A stretch of DNA of 64,000 nt from positions 107,001 through 171,000 of the forward strand of contig NZ_CP162131.1 in the NCBI RefSeq assembly GCF_040833975.1, written 5' to 3'. This document shows positions 63,990-64,000 of the stretch, piece by piece. A program made the position numbers and the translations under genes. Under the pieces are notes generated by a model. The model did no database searches, was not told the origin of the DNA, and saw only the letters and a list, made by a program, of their open reading frames with translations. Each line of letters begins with the position of its first letter. The first letter of the stretch is position 1. The stretch is from Leptospira sp. WS92.C1. Its GTDB lineage: Bacteria > Spirochaetota > Leptospiria > Leptospirales > Leptospiraceae.

Positions 63990-64000
63990 ATGCTTACCAC
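63990..64000 (+). CDS. First codons of a gene, probably tonB
   Basis: ATG CTT ACC at 63990 follows exbD by 17 bases with an AATAGG upstream, and the window ends here. The identity is inferred only from gene order exbB-exbD-tonB. Confidence 0.3.

Overview
The window reads as chromosomal DNA of a spirochaete of the genus Leptospira, probably from the pathogenic group. The evidence is the gene families: a LruC-domain lipoprotein, many lipoproteins with loose spirochaetal lipoboxes, SGNH-like proteins paired with MBOAT acyltransferases, a heme oxygenase beside a Fur-family regulator, and frequent TTG start codons with good Shine-Dalgarno sequences. The species cannot be fixed from sequence reading alone. 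I found no rRNA, tRNA, CRISPR array, insertion sequence or prophage. Gene density is high and most genes lie in short, tightly overlapping operons.

Layout. 1-9.5 kb: the start of a glutathione S-transferase-like gene, a large PilZ-N-like membrane protein, a STAS/zinc-ribbon protein, an operon of a CapD/WbpM-type sugar dehydratase, an SspB-like ClpXP adaptor and an NCS2-type permease, then a repeat-rich gap, htpX and apt. 9.5-12.6 kb: a trypsin-like PDZ protease followed by a paralogue that has lost all three catalytic residues. 12.8-22 kb: a heme and iron region. A Fur-family repressor gene (co-transcribed with an SGNH protein and a membrane protein) diverges from heme oxygenase and an overlapping MFS transporter. 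A convergent operon encodes two lipoproteins, one HmuY-like, and a TonB-dependent receptor. 21.8-28.5 kb: LRR lipoprotein, another lipoprotein, YbaB, an outer-membrane-like protein, a Lon-type protease and QueA.

28.6-38.6 kb: an envelope-sugar cluster (GT87/DUF2029-like, GT4, a PH-like membrane protein, a PMT-like protein), two consecutive MBOAT plus SGNH pairs, and a MazG-like pyrophosphohydrolase. 38.6-46.2 kb: an ExbB/ExbD pair, UbiE/MenG, a LruC-domain lipoprotein with an unusual C-terminal membrane anchor, a PrsW-like intramembrane protease and an O-antigen-polymerase-like protein. 46.4-51.8 kb: a DksA-like protein with a broken zinc finger, ribosomal protein L33, a gene-poor kilobase with repeats and a gene remnant, a BASS transporter, a class V aminotransferase, a ferritin-like protein with a histone-H1-like tail, and a YhhN protein.

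51.9-64 kb: a TerC/Alx protein, the complete methylmalonyl-CoA mutase operon (small subunit, large subunit, MeaB chaperone), and a self-contained TonB uptake operon: three lipoproteins, a TonB-dependent receptor, a Cys-rich protein, ExbB, ExbD and the first codons of what is probably TonB. This last operon is preceded by a perfect 15-1-15 bp palindrome that looks like a repressor operator. The most interesting items are that palindrome and its operon, the heme module, the ferritin/H1-tail fusion, the protease/pseudoprotease pair, and a repeat copy that appears to supply the -35 box of htpX.
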